Source of the DNA: Chitinophaga sp. S165
GTDB taxonomy: Bacteria; Bacteroidota; Bacteroidia; Chitinophagales; Chitinophagaceae
Direction of reading: 5' to 3'
Length of the DNA stretch: 64,000 nucleotides
NCBI RefSeq assembly: GCF_003182155.1
Contig: NZ_QGTG01000007.1
Location: forward strand, 1-64,000
The notes under the pieces are model-generated. The model made no database searches and had not been told where the DNA came from. It saw only the letters and a list, made by a program, of their open reading frames with translations. A program made the position numbers and the translations under genes. Shown piece after piece: positions 34,777 to 42,401 of the stretch. Every line of letters begins with the position of its first letter. Position 1 is the stretch's first letter.

Positions 34777-34812
34777 CCGGAAGCTACTTCATGCGGCTTC
34801 CGGATTTTTTTT
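34777..34812 (+). terminator. Rho-independent terminator of the M28 peptidase gene
   Basis: Stem CCGGAAGC (34777-34784) with GCTTCCGG (34796-34803), followed by A and nine T. Confidence 0.9.
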
Positions 34813-34827
34813 TAATAATACCGACCA

Positions 34828-37296
34828 ATGCATCTATTCAGGAAGATTGTCTGTGTGTGTTTCCTGCTATTCGTGTGTTTCGCTTTGAGGGCACAGCCGC
34901 GGTTAAAAAAGGAGATGTCGATACGGGAAAGATGGGGACTGATCAATGGGGCTGCGCAACAGGATAGTGCCCTGGTCGATCTCATGATCGAACAGGGAAT
35001 GCGGTATATCTGGTTGCCGGAGAAACGTCGTATTGATCTGGATACCGCGGTAATATTGTCCACCTGGGCATGGCAGCTGAGTAACCAGATCGATTATGCC
35101 GAGGGGCGCAAAGAAGCCAGTCTGCTTGCCGTGAAAGCTTTTATTGCCGGCAGGCAGCTGGACAAGGTGAACGACATGATCAGGAAATCGCCCAGGGACC
35201 TCGTTTCCGTGCACGCCACGCTGCTGGTTGGGCAGGACTACCTGGAACGGCCGGGCAGCAATCAAACCGACCTCGATTCCGCACTGCGCTGGTTCAATAA
35301 AGCCCGGGCATTAAGCCGTAGCCTCAAATACCAGAAGGGTGAACGGGAAAGCCTCCGCATGATAGCAAAGTATCATTTTGAGTCCGGCGATATTGCCGCA
35401 GGCAAAAAGACCTACCTGGACGTCATCCGCCAATACCATGCAGAAAATAATATCTTTGACGAAGCCGATTGGTGGATTGATCTCGGCTATCGCATTCCTG
35501 ATCGCGACAGCACATTTCCCGAGAAGATAACCTATATGACCAATGCGCTGGACATATACCAGCAGCTGCGTGACAATCCCCGTGCGCAATGGGTATTGGG
35601 AGCAAGAGCAGAAGTGTATCGGCGTCAGGGTAACCTTAACATGGCAGAAGATGGTTTTTTACAGGTGCTGAACCTACAAAAAATACAGGGCGACCGCTAT
35701 CTGCAAAATACCTATTACACCCTCATGGACATTAATCTGTACCGTGGAGATTATAATAAAGCCCTGGCCTATGGTATTGCGTGTGTACAATACATTGATC
35801 ATACCGGCGACAGTACCGTCGCCCCCGATGCGTATGAGAAACTGGGTACTATTTACAGTCAGCTGACTGACCACGACCGTAGCATCGAATGGTACAAAAA
35901 AGCATTGGTCCAGCACGAAAAGAATACCGACAAAGAGCACGCCTGCCGGATCAATTATTTCCTCACAAAAGAACTGATAAAAGCAGGACTGCCACGGGAG
36001 GCGCTTACGATACTCAACCGGAGTATGAAGAATTATCCGCCTAAAGAACCCCTGAACAGAGAATTGATGGCCGGTGCGTTTGCTGATTGTTATGCCGCGT
36101 TAAAACAATACCAGCTGGCCGAAAAGTACTACCGGGAAATGATCTACCTGGAAAACCTTACCCGTTCCGGTAACCAGATATCCGCAATGGCTTATTACTC
36201 TATTGGCAAGTTCTATCTCGACCGTGAACAATACCAACAGGCCGACGGCTACCTTGATACAGCCCTGACCATTACGCCTGGCCGTATGCCGTTATCTATA
36301 GTGAAAGACATTCACTTCATGCTGTTCAAAACAGATTCAGTACTGAACAGGTATGAACAGGCTATTAATCACCTGCGTACCTTCCAGGGGCTCAGCGACT
36401 CTATTTTTAACGCTACACGGATAAGACAACTGGAAGAACTTCAGGTACGCTACGAAACAAGCCAGAAAGAAAAGGATATCCTGCTGCTTCGTCAAAAGAG
36501 CGAGTTGCAACAAAAACAGATCGAACAGTCTAATCTCCTGAAACGGGTCACCTTCGGTAGTATTATCCTGTTGATCTTATTGTTATTGCTCAGCGTGAAC
36601 CGCTACCGGTTGAAGCAGCGTAGCATGCGGCAACTGGCTATGCAGCAGAAGGAGATCACTGACAAGAATGTCTCGCTGCAAAGACTATTGAAAGAGAAAG
36701 AATGGCTGATAAAAGAAGTGCATCACCGCGTGAAGAATAATCTGCAGATCGTTATGAGCCTGCTCAACACGCAGTCCAATTTCCTGGAAAGCGAAGCAGC
36801 ACTGGCAGCTATCAAGGATAGCGCACACCGTATGCAATCCATCTCGCTCATCCACCAGAAGCTCTACCAGTCAGAATATCTCAGCCTCGTGAACATGCCT
36901 TCCTACATCCATGAACTGGTGCATTACCTGGAAGACAGCTATCGCGGCGTACGCCGCATTTATTTCGATATGCATATTGCCCCGATCGACCTGGATGTAT
37001 CCCAGGCAGTTCCCATGGGACTGATCCTGAGTGAAGCGGTCACCAATGCGATCAAATATGCTTTCCCTGATGACAGGGCTGGTTGTATCACGATCTCCCT
37101 TGACTACGTAGCTCCCGAACATTTGTTGCTGATGATCTCTGATAACGGCGCAGGCCTTCCCGCTGACGTTGATTTTGCAGCGGGAAAGTCTTTAGGTGTA
37201 AGATTGATACAAACCTTCAGTGCACAGCTGGAAGGAGAGCTGAGTATTGAAAGCAAGGACGGTTTGACAATACGTTTGCTATTCAGGCAGCAATAA
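34828..37296 (+). CDS. TPR-containing sensor histidine kinase (HisKA_2 type)
   Basis: An 822-residue protein with a signal peptide (IVCVCFLLFVCFALRA), about ten TPR-like helical repeats in the periplasm (residues 40-530, for example SIEWYKKALVQHEKN and QLAEKYYREMIYLEN), a coiled coil, one membrane segment (about 575-593, GSIILLILLLLLSVNRY), then HisKA_2 with KEVHHRVKNNLQIVMSLLN (His632/633) and a GHKL ATPase (SEAVTNAIKYAFPDD, ISDNGAGLPA, SLGVRLIQTFSAQL). HHRVKNNLQ marks the HWE/HisKA_2 branch. No response regulator is adjacent, so it is an orphan kinase. Its stop directly abuts the stop of the convergent caspase-like gene. Confidence 0.9.
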   Translation: MHLFRKIVCVCFLLFVCFALRAQPRLKKEMSIRERWGLINGAAQQDSALVDLMIEQGMRYIWLPEKRRIDLDTAVILSTWAWQLSNQIDYAEGRKEASLLAVKAFIAGRQLDKVNDMIRKSPRDLVSVHATLLVGQDYLERPGSNQTDLDSALRWFNKARALSRSLKYQKGERESLRMIAKYHFESGDIAAGKKTYLDVIRQYHAENNIFDEADWWIDLGYRIPDRDSTFPEKITYMTNALDIYQQLRDNPRAQWVLGARAEVYRRQGNLNMAEDGFLQVLNLQKIQGDRYLQNTYYTLMDINLYRGDYNKALAYGIACVQYIDHTGDSTVAPDAYEKLGTIYSQLTDHDRSIEWYKKALVQHEKNTDKEHACRINYFLTKELIKAGLPREALTILNRSMKNYPPKEPLNRELMAGAFADCYAALKQYQLAEKYYREMIYLENLTRSGNQISAMAYYSIGKFYLDREQYQQADGYLDTALTITPGRMPLSIVKDIHFMLFKTDSVLNRYEQAINHLRTFQGLSDSIFNATRIRQLEELQVRYETSQKEKDILLLRQKSELQQKQIEQSNLLKRVTFGSIILLILLLLLSVNRYRLKQRSMRQLAMQQKEITDKNVSLQRLLKEKEWLIKEVHHRVKNNLQIVMSLLNTQSNFLESEAALAAIKDSAHRMQSISLIHQKLYQSEYLSLVNMPSYIHELVHYLEDSYRGVRRIYFDMHIAPIDLDVSQAVPMGLILSEAVTNAIKYAFPDDRAGCITISLDYVAPEHLLLMISDNGAGLPADVDFAAGKSLGVRLIQTFSAQLEGELSIESKDGLTIRLLFRQQ

Positions 37297-38160
37297 CTAC
37301 TCCTTCACACCCGCCAGCGGTTGCACACTAAACGGCGCCTGCGCCAGGAAGTTAAGAGCCTCATCCCCATAATGATACAAGTTCGGATGCTGATTGGCTG
37401 CAAAGCCCCTTTTTATAGCAATAAACAGATCGTTATAACTATTGATCTCCTCCTTCATTACCTCTTGTAATTTCGCTGTAAACATGCCGTTACCCCATAC
37501 TTCCATCGCCAGTTCATCGTCCTGGCAGGCACCAAACTGCACAACATAAGCGGCTATGTCGTCCTTACCGGCTTTGAGTTGTGACTGTATGCCATCATAC
37601 TCGCTTTTGTGTTTATTGTAAGTGCGCATTAACACATTCAGCGGCGCTACACGGGCGCGTGTATAATTAGCTGTATCAGTGCGAGAAGCATTGGTGATGG
37701 CTGCCGGATTTCTGGAAACAGATCCCGAATGACAACTATCTGAAAAGATCAGTATGCGTACGCCGGCTTTGAATTTGCTGAAGCAATCAAACAGTTCGTC
37801 GTCTATGAGCTGCCTGTCGTACAGGCACCAGGTTTCATCGAAACCATCCATACTGCCGAAGTTGTTCGTTTCATCCCCGTTTGTGTCTATAAGTGAACCG
37901 CCATGTCCTGAATAAGTAAGCAACAGTATATCACCGGCCTGCAGCAAACGAGCTGCATCCTGCAAATGCTGCAATACATTCTGAGAAGTAGCGGCTGCCG
38001 TGAGCAAGGAATGGATTGACTGAAAACCCGCTTTTTCAGCGATGGCCTTATAAACGGCCACATCGTTCTCACAGGCGAAGAGCTCTCCGTTCCAGCCTTC
38101 ATAATTGTCGGGATTAACTGCATTCAAGCCAATATGCAGTGCATAGCCTTGTGGTGTCAT
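37297..38160 (-). CDS. Caspase-like (C14) cysteine protease A
   Basis: A 287-residue single-domain protease. It opens YALHIGLNAVNPDNYEGWNG, has ACENDVAVYKAIAEKAGF, the catalytic His86 in LLLTYSGHGGSL and the catalytic Cys143 in LIFSDSCHSGSV. The segment DGFDETWCLYDRQLIDDEL is the acidic loop common in metacaspase-like bacterial enzymes, which usually cleave after basic residues. No signal peptide, so it is cytoplasmic. Its start overlaps the previous stop as ATGA, so it is translationally coupled to the 519-residue protein. Bacterial caspase homologues work in regulated proteolysis and in abortive defence. Confidence 0.9.
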   Translation of the reverse strand: MTPQGYALHIGLNAVNPDNYEGWNGELFACENDVAVYKAIAEKAGFQSIHSLLTAAATSQNVLQHLQDAARLLQAGDILLLTYSGHGGSLIDTNGDETNNFGSMDGFDETWCLYDRQLIDDELFDCFSKFKAGVRILIFSDSCHSGSVSRNPAAITNASRTDTANYTRARVAPLNVLMRTYNKHKSEYDGIQSQLKAGKDDIAAYVVQFGACQDDELAMEVWGNGMFTAKLQEVMKEEINSYNDLFIAIKRGFAANQHPNLYHYGDEALNFLAQAPFSVQPLAGVKE

Positions 38161-39716
38161 TGTTGGATGCTTTTCAGTTTATTAATGTTGCTGCTATTGA
38201 ACTGGTCTGGTTTACTTTCCGTGTCTTTAATACTGTCGGAGAATTTCAGAATATGATTGATGGTCTTCCTGACCACATTAGGCGGGATCTGTAGCCTGTT
38301 TGCCAGATCATTGATGTCAACATCATCATCCAGCTTTTCTATGTAATACAATAGTGTGCTGACTGTTTGTGACTTTAGCAATCGTTCCCCGATCTCTTCA
38401 GGAGAGCTTCCATATCCAATGATCTTTTCTACGGCATTGTAAATAGTAGATGTCAGGGAATCGCTGGATGCAGTAGTTTCTATTTGCTCATGGGCTTCCG
38501 GTAATGGCGCAGGTACATAAGATGTCCATACCATATCGCAATAAAGTTTGTCGGCAATGTCCTCCAGCAGACTGTCGTCTGCAATAACTTCAGGATGTTT
38601 AATAGACGCCCTGATCACCGCACGTACGCCTGCCAGGAACATGCAGGGCTGACTAAGCGTAACGCCAGGCACCTGCTCATGATAATACTGTGCCGCCAGG
38701 ACTTGTAAAGCTTTTACATCCGGTGTATCAGCGCCAAGAAGGTCGGGCAGGTCTTGTGTAACATTCTTAAATAGCAGCTCATTATTGGTTTCCGGACTGC
38801 TGAAATAGACATACGCAGCCAGCAGTCCTTTCATGGGCGCCGCCCATTGTCCCTGCTCAAACTCAAGTAGCACCTTCTCCGGTAAGATAAAAACGCCATT
38901 GTGAAATTTATGACGGAGACCGTCTATGCGGTAATTGTTCTCATCATTATTAATGAATCCCTGCTTCCTCGGAGCAATGAAGATGCTCATGGAAGGGAAA
39001 ATAGGGCCATAGCCGAAAGTGAGGAAAACCTGCGTCTGCCAGTATTTATCAGCAAGGCCCTGTAGTTTATCGCTGCTCTTGAATACCTGTAGCGGAATTT
39101 CTCTCGGAGGAAGATCATGATCGCTGCCAATATCCTCCCCGAACTGATGCCCGCTGTAGTGCAGATAATAAATGCCTACAGGAAGTATCGCATGAAAAGC
39201 CATCCAGCCGGTATCGGTATCTTCGCTGATGTTGTTGCCCTGGAGCTGGAATAACACCTTCCGGTTTGCATCCAGCAGTGAGAACCCTTCTCCCAATGAA
39301 TGTTGCTCGGTATTTAATTCCTTCCGTTTATCAACGTCAGTATACCGGAAAAAAAGAAAGATAGCGCCGCCCTCCGTAGTATCAGTTTGCACAGTGGTTT
39401 CACGGCTGTAGCGTTCAGCATTATGTGTATAATATTCGTGAGATGATTCAAAGCGGTCGGCCACCAAAGAAGAGTATACCGGAGGAGTAGGGATCTCGTA
39501 ATGTGTATCTTCTGTAAGCCGGACATGTTCTTTGATGATATTCCCATCCAGTTTAAGCGTAATGCTATAAAGTCCCGCCGGCAGTGTAAGGTTCAGTTGC
39601 TCATATCCCCTGGCAATATCTTCCAGGACGCCGTTATACACCGTGATATGCGCAAAGTCGGACATCACGCCGACAGCAGTAACGGACAGTTTAAACACAG
39701 GGGTACTAGAATTCAT
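38157..39716 (-). CDS. Unknown 519-residue protein between two caspase-like proteases
   Basis: No signal peptide or membrane segment. Residues 1-80 look beta-rich (FKLSVTAVGVMSDFAHITVY, then LPAGLYSITLKLDG), similar in pattern to small PEGA-like or adaptor beta domains. Residues about 100-230 form another beta-rich part (GGAIFLFFRYTDVD, LPVGIYYLHYSG). Residues 250-400 contain helices. The last 80 residues include DINDLANRLQIPPNVVRKTI, a winged-helix-like segment. No family recognised. It overlaps caspase B by 11 bases and caspase A by four, so the three are one tightly coupled operon. A role as adaptor, substrate or sensor for the proteases is inference. Confidence 0.75.
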   Translation of the reverse strand: MNSSTPVFKLSVTAVGVMSDFAHITVYNGVLEDIARGYEQLNLTLPAGLYSITLKLDGNIIKEHVRLTEDTHYEIPTPPVYSSLVADRFESSHEYYTHNAERYSRETTVQTDTTEGGAIFLFFRYTDVDKRKELNTEQHSLGEGFSLLDANRKVLFQLQGNNISEDTDTGWMAFHAILPVGIYYLHYSGHQFGEDIGSDHDLPPREIPLQVFKSSDKLQGLADKYWQTQVFLTFGYGPIFPSMSIFIAPRKQGFINNDENNYRIDGLRHKFHNGVFILPEKVLLEFEQGQWAAPMKGLLAAYVYFSSPETNNELLFKNVTQDLPDLLGADTPDVKALQVLAAQYYHEQVPGVTLSQPCMFLAGVRAVIRASIKHPEVIADDSLLEDIADKLYCDMVWTSYVPAPLPEAHEQIETTASSDSLTSTIYNAVEKIIGYGSSPEEIGERLLKSQTVSTLLYYIEKLDDDVDINDLANRLQIPPNVVRKTINHILKFSDSIKDTESKPDQFNSSNINKLKSIQQ

Positions 39717-40803
39717 ATGTCATAGTTTTTAGGGTACCATCAATGGTTATGAATGAAGACCTGTTGGAGACTTTATCTGTGATCTGGTGATAGCCTTTGC
39801 CTAATGGCACCAGCCAGGAATCACCGGCCTGCACAGGGCCGGATTTAATATTACTGAGGTCCGGTCCTTCCAGGGAAATGTCCCCAGCCGTCTTGAACTG
39901 TATGGTCAATACGGTGCCCGGCGTTCTACCGGTCTTATGGATCACATAATCTAACCCGTAACTGTTATTACGGATATCTGACCGTACCGTTTGCGTATGA
40001 TTTCTTTCTTTGGCATATGTTTCTGTCTTTTCCCTCACATAGTCCAGGAAACTGGTAATAGTGATGTCTCCGTTGGTATTAACAGCACCGCCATTTAACG
40101 CCTCCAGCAAAGCCCTCGAAAAATATCCATGTACCTGTAGGTTGCCGTTGGAGTTCATCATACCTTCCCACGCCGGATTCTCGTATTCAGATGCATACAT
40201 GACTACTGCCATCGTATTAGCGCCTCCCGGTCTGGGACCGCCGAGCATAGAATGCAACGGTTTGGTATTGATCTTTCTGTCGCGACAGCAGTCCAGGAAG
40301 AAATAGACTTCTTTAAAGAGGTCTTTTTCTACGAGCAGGTCCAGGTAAGCTTTAGAGGAAAGCGCGGCATTATAGAAGCTGGGAGACCATATAGGCAGGC
40401 ACATGCCGTTCACTTCCCAGTTCGCACCAAACCCATGCCCGGAAAAGTAAAAATACAGGCGGCGTGCAGGCTTGGTTTCTGCCATCTGGATAATATCTGA
40501 AAGCGCCTTATCAATAGCCAGTTGATCGGGTGCATTACTGCCGGGAGCTGAAGGAATAAAGAACACATGTTGCGGATGGAGGTTGCCGCCATCTGCTTTG
40601 ATGAGCCAGTTCCTGAACCGGCAGGCATCTGTAATGGGGCCTTCCAATGGCGCCAGACTGGAATAATGACTTACGCCGACAATGATCGCATAGTCTTCTT
40701 CATTGACAGCAAGTCCTTTGGCTAGGTTTTCGTTGATGGCTTCTTCACAGGGGACAGTAGCCGTTGTTGGTGGTGCTTCCGAAATGAGTGTTTTGGGGCT
40801 CAT
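39706..40803 (-). CDS. Caspase-like (C14) cysteine protease B with C-terminal beta domain
   Basis: A 365-residue protein, first of the operon. The caspase fold covers about residues 35-290: DYAIIVGVSHYSSLAPLEGP, ACRFRNWL, catalytic His123 in YFYFSGHGFGAN and catalytic Cys173 in YFFLDCCRDRK. A downstream segment (GYFSRALLEALNGGA) fits the EcxC-like C14 core. The last 75 residues (TVLTIQFKTAGDISLEGPD through TLKTMTYEF) are a separate beta-rich domain, recalling the beta parts of the next protein. No signal peptide. It differs from protease A in the residues around the Cys (DCC instead of DSC). Confidence 0.9.
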   Translation of the reverse strand: MSPKTLISEAPPTTATVPCEEAINENLAKGLAVNEEDYAIIVGVSHYSSLAPLEGPITDACRFRNWLIKADGGNLHPQHVFFIPSAPGSNAPDQLAIDKALSDIIQMAETKPARRLYFYFSGHGFGANWEVNGMCLPIWSPSFYNAALSSKAYLDLLVEKDLFKEVYFFLDCCRDRKINTKPLHSMLGGPRPGGANTMAVVMYASEYENPAWEGMMNSNGNLQVHGYFSRALLEALNGGAVNTNGDITITSFLDYVREKTETYAKERNHTQTVRSDIRNNSYGLDYVIHKTGRTPGTVLTIQFKTAGDISLEGPDLSNIKSGPVQAGDSWLVPLGKGYHQITDKVSNRSSFITIDGTLKTMTYEF

Positions 40804-40820
40804 GGGGCATCGTTTTTACA

Positions 40821-40948
40821 ATTTAAACTAATGTTAACGCCACATGGGAGGAAATGCCATGGCGTTTTGGGGTACTGAACTAAAAATTAAAAATCTGATT
40901 ATCTGTATATAAAATTAAACTACTGATACGATGTTAACAAGTTTAAAT
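40821..40948. promoter_or_regulatory. Spaced inverted repeat in the divergent promoter region of the caspase locus
   Basis: Left arm ATTTAAACTAATGTTAAC (40821-40838) and right arm GTTAACAAGTTTAAAT (40933-40948) are inverted repeats apart from a two-base length difference. TGTTAAC occurs in both. They bracket the region between the caspase operon and the GyrB-like gene, and could be paired operator sites coordinating both. Confidence 0.45.
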
Positions 40949-41048
40949 GACATATGGTAGGGGCAAGCTTCCCTGGCCCGTAGATAGCTTCAGGTACGAC
41001 ATGAAGTAATCTGCTCCGATTAAAGTAATTTGCAGAAAATGCTCATGT

Positions 41049-42104
41049 ATGAACGGACAGCCAGGCCTCAGTATCATTGAATCTATCCGGAGACGACCAG
41101 CCATGTATCTGGGATCGACCAACAGTTACGGCATCCGTCGGTTACTAAAAATAGTGATTTCAGAATACCTGGAAACCGTTACCGGCATTAATACCATTGA
41201 AGTCACCTTCAATCCGGACAACCACATCAGCATCGTCATATCAGGTCTGTCAACAGAAGAGCTTTTGCATGAGATCGCATTGATGCATCATGTTGCATCT
41301 CCCAAGAATTTCAAGATCGGTATGCTGCTGGGCGTCAGTAATGCCTGTCTGTTAAGGATCGTATCCAATCCGGAAAGGCATGTACTGGCATCGGAGTCAG
41401 GCGCATTTGATATCACAGTTACGCCATGTTCACCGGAAGAACCTAACGGCATTAAGCTCGATTTCCAGCTGGACGACAACATATTCAGTGAAAGTCATGT
41501 CTCATATATCCCCATGAACATCATGTTCCAGCAGCTGGCATACCTGAATGCAGGTTTAAAGATCATCAGTGTTGACAACAGGGGAGAATTACAGCGTAAT
41601 GTATTCTATTACAAAAAAGGACTAAAGGAACTATTCAATAATATACTGGAGAAGCACGACTATGGTAAAAAGGATTCCTGGCTTGCCCTGGAATTAAAAA
41701 CAGCCATCAACGGTTATATCTACCATATCATCATCAGGTACCATCATATCTACACAAACTATCCCGAGCCTTATATAAGGTCGTTTGCCAACAATGATAG
41801 CACGCAATCCGGTGGATCGCTGGTAGACGGCGTCCTGAAAGGAATGCAGGATGCATTTAAAGCGGCAGGAGAAAAAGAAGGAGTAGAATTAAAAGTAAGC
41901 AGGAAGAGAATAGGCCGGCAGTTAGTATTGATAGCATCTGTTAAAGGTGAACCCTTAGAGTTTGGTGGTAGCACCAAAGATGAACTGGATATGCCATCCC
42001 TGAAAAAGGATGTACGCAAGTATGTCGGAAAGGTCGTATACAAGCACTTAGGCGCACACATGGGAGACAGGAAAAGGGTATTGGAGAGATTTAAGAAACA
42101 ATAG
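41049..42104 (+). CDS. GyrB/ParE-like protein with degenerate ATP site
   Basis: A 351-residue protein resembling the N-terminal ATPase and transducer parts of type IIA topoisomerase B subunits: SIRRRPAMYLGSTNSYGIRR (residues 12-31), IEVTFNPDNHISIVIS, LLGVSNACLLRIVS, LDFQLDDNIFSES, LAYLNAGLKI, and GGSLVDGVLKGMQDA of the transducer. It has no TOPRIM or C-terminal gate part. In GyrB the Bergerat fold has FEVVDNAIDEA; here the same place reads LKIVISEYLET, so the Glu and Asn that bind water and Mg-ATP are missing, and the DxGxG motif reads ISGLS. The protein probably does not hydrolyse ATP. Divergent from the caspase operon with 245 bases between. Confidence 0.78.
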   Translation: MNGQPGLSIIESIRRRPAMYLGSTNSYGIRRLLKIVISEYLETVTGINTIEVTFNPDNHISIVISGLSTEELLHEIALMHHVASPKNFKIGMLLGVSNACLLRIVSNPERHVLASESGAFDITVTPCSPEEPNGIKLDFQLDDNIFSESHVSYIPMNIMFQQLAYLNAGLKIISVDNRGELQRNVFYYKKGLKELFNNILEKHDYGKKDSWLALELKTAINGYIYHIIIRYHHIYTNYPEPYIRSFANNDSTQSGGSLVDGVLKGMQDAFKAAGEKEGVELKVSRKRIGRQLVLIASVKGEPLEFGGSTKDELDMPSLKKDVRKYVGKVVYKHLGAHMGDRKRVLERFKKQ

Positions 42105-42230
42105 AAGCAGGCAGCTATCAGGAATGAAAATCTCCAGAGCAAGAAGTCACAAGGGAAACAATAAATGAATATAAATCCAGATCAGCCTATAGTGATTGAA
42201 GTCTAATTATAAGTGGATGTCTGGAAGCAG

Positions 42231-42390
42231 CAAGGGTTTAAGGTGGGATGCGCTGGCCTTAGTTATTTGAAGTACGCTGATGCGACGCACCAGGCGTTTA
42301 ACAGATAGCTAATGCCAAACACGCCTTACCAACGCTAAATATGAAGGAACTTCAAAGAACTACAGCCAGCGCTCCCACCTTAAACCCTTG
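42231..42390. repeat. 160-bp imperfect palindromic element
   Basis: The outer 17 bases are perfect inverted repeats (CAAGGGTTTAAGGTGGG at 42231-42247, its complement ending at 42390). The similarity goes on inward for about 43 bases per arm with a few mismatches (GCGCTGGC, TAGTT, TTTGAAGT). The centre is about 75 bases. It lies between the GyrB-like gene and the convergent phosphatase. It has the look of a MITE-like or REP-like element, or of a strong bidirectional RNA structure. No flanking duplication was identified. Confidence 0.7.
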
Positions 42391-42401
42391 TAAACAAATA
42401 C

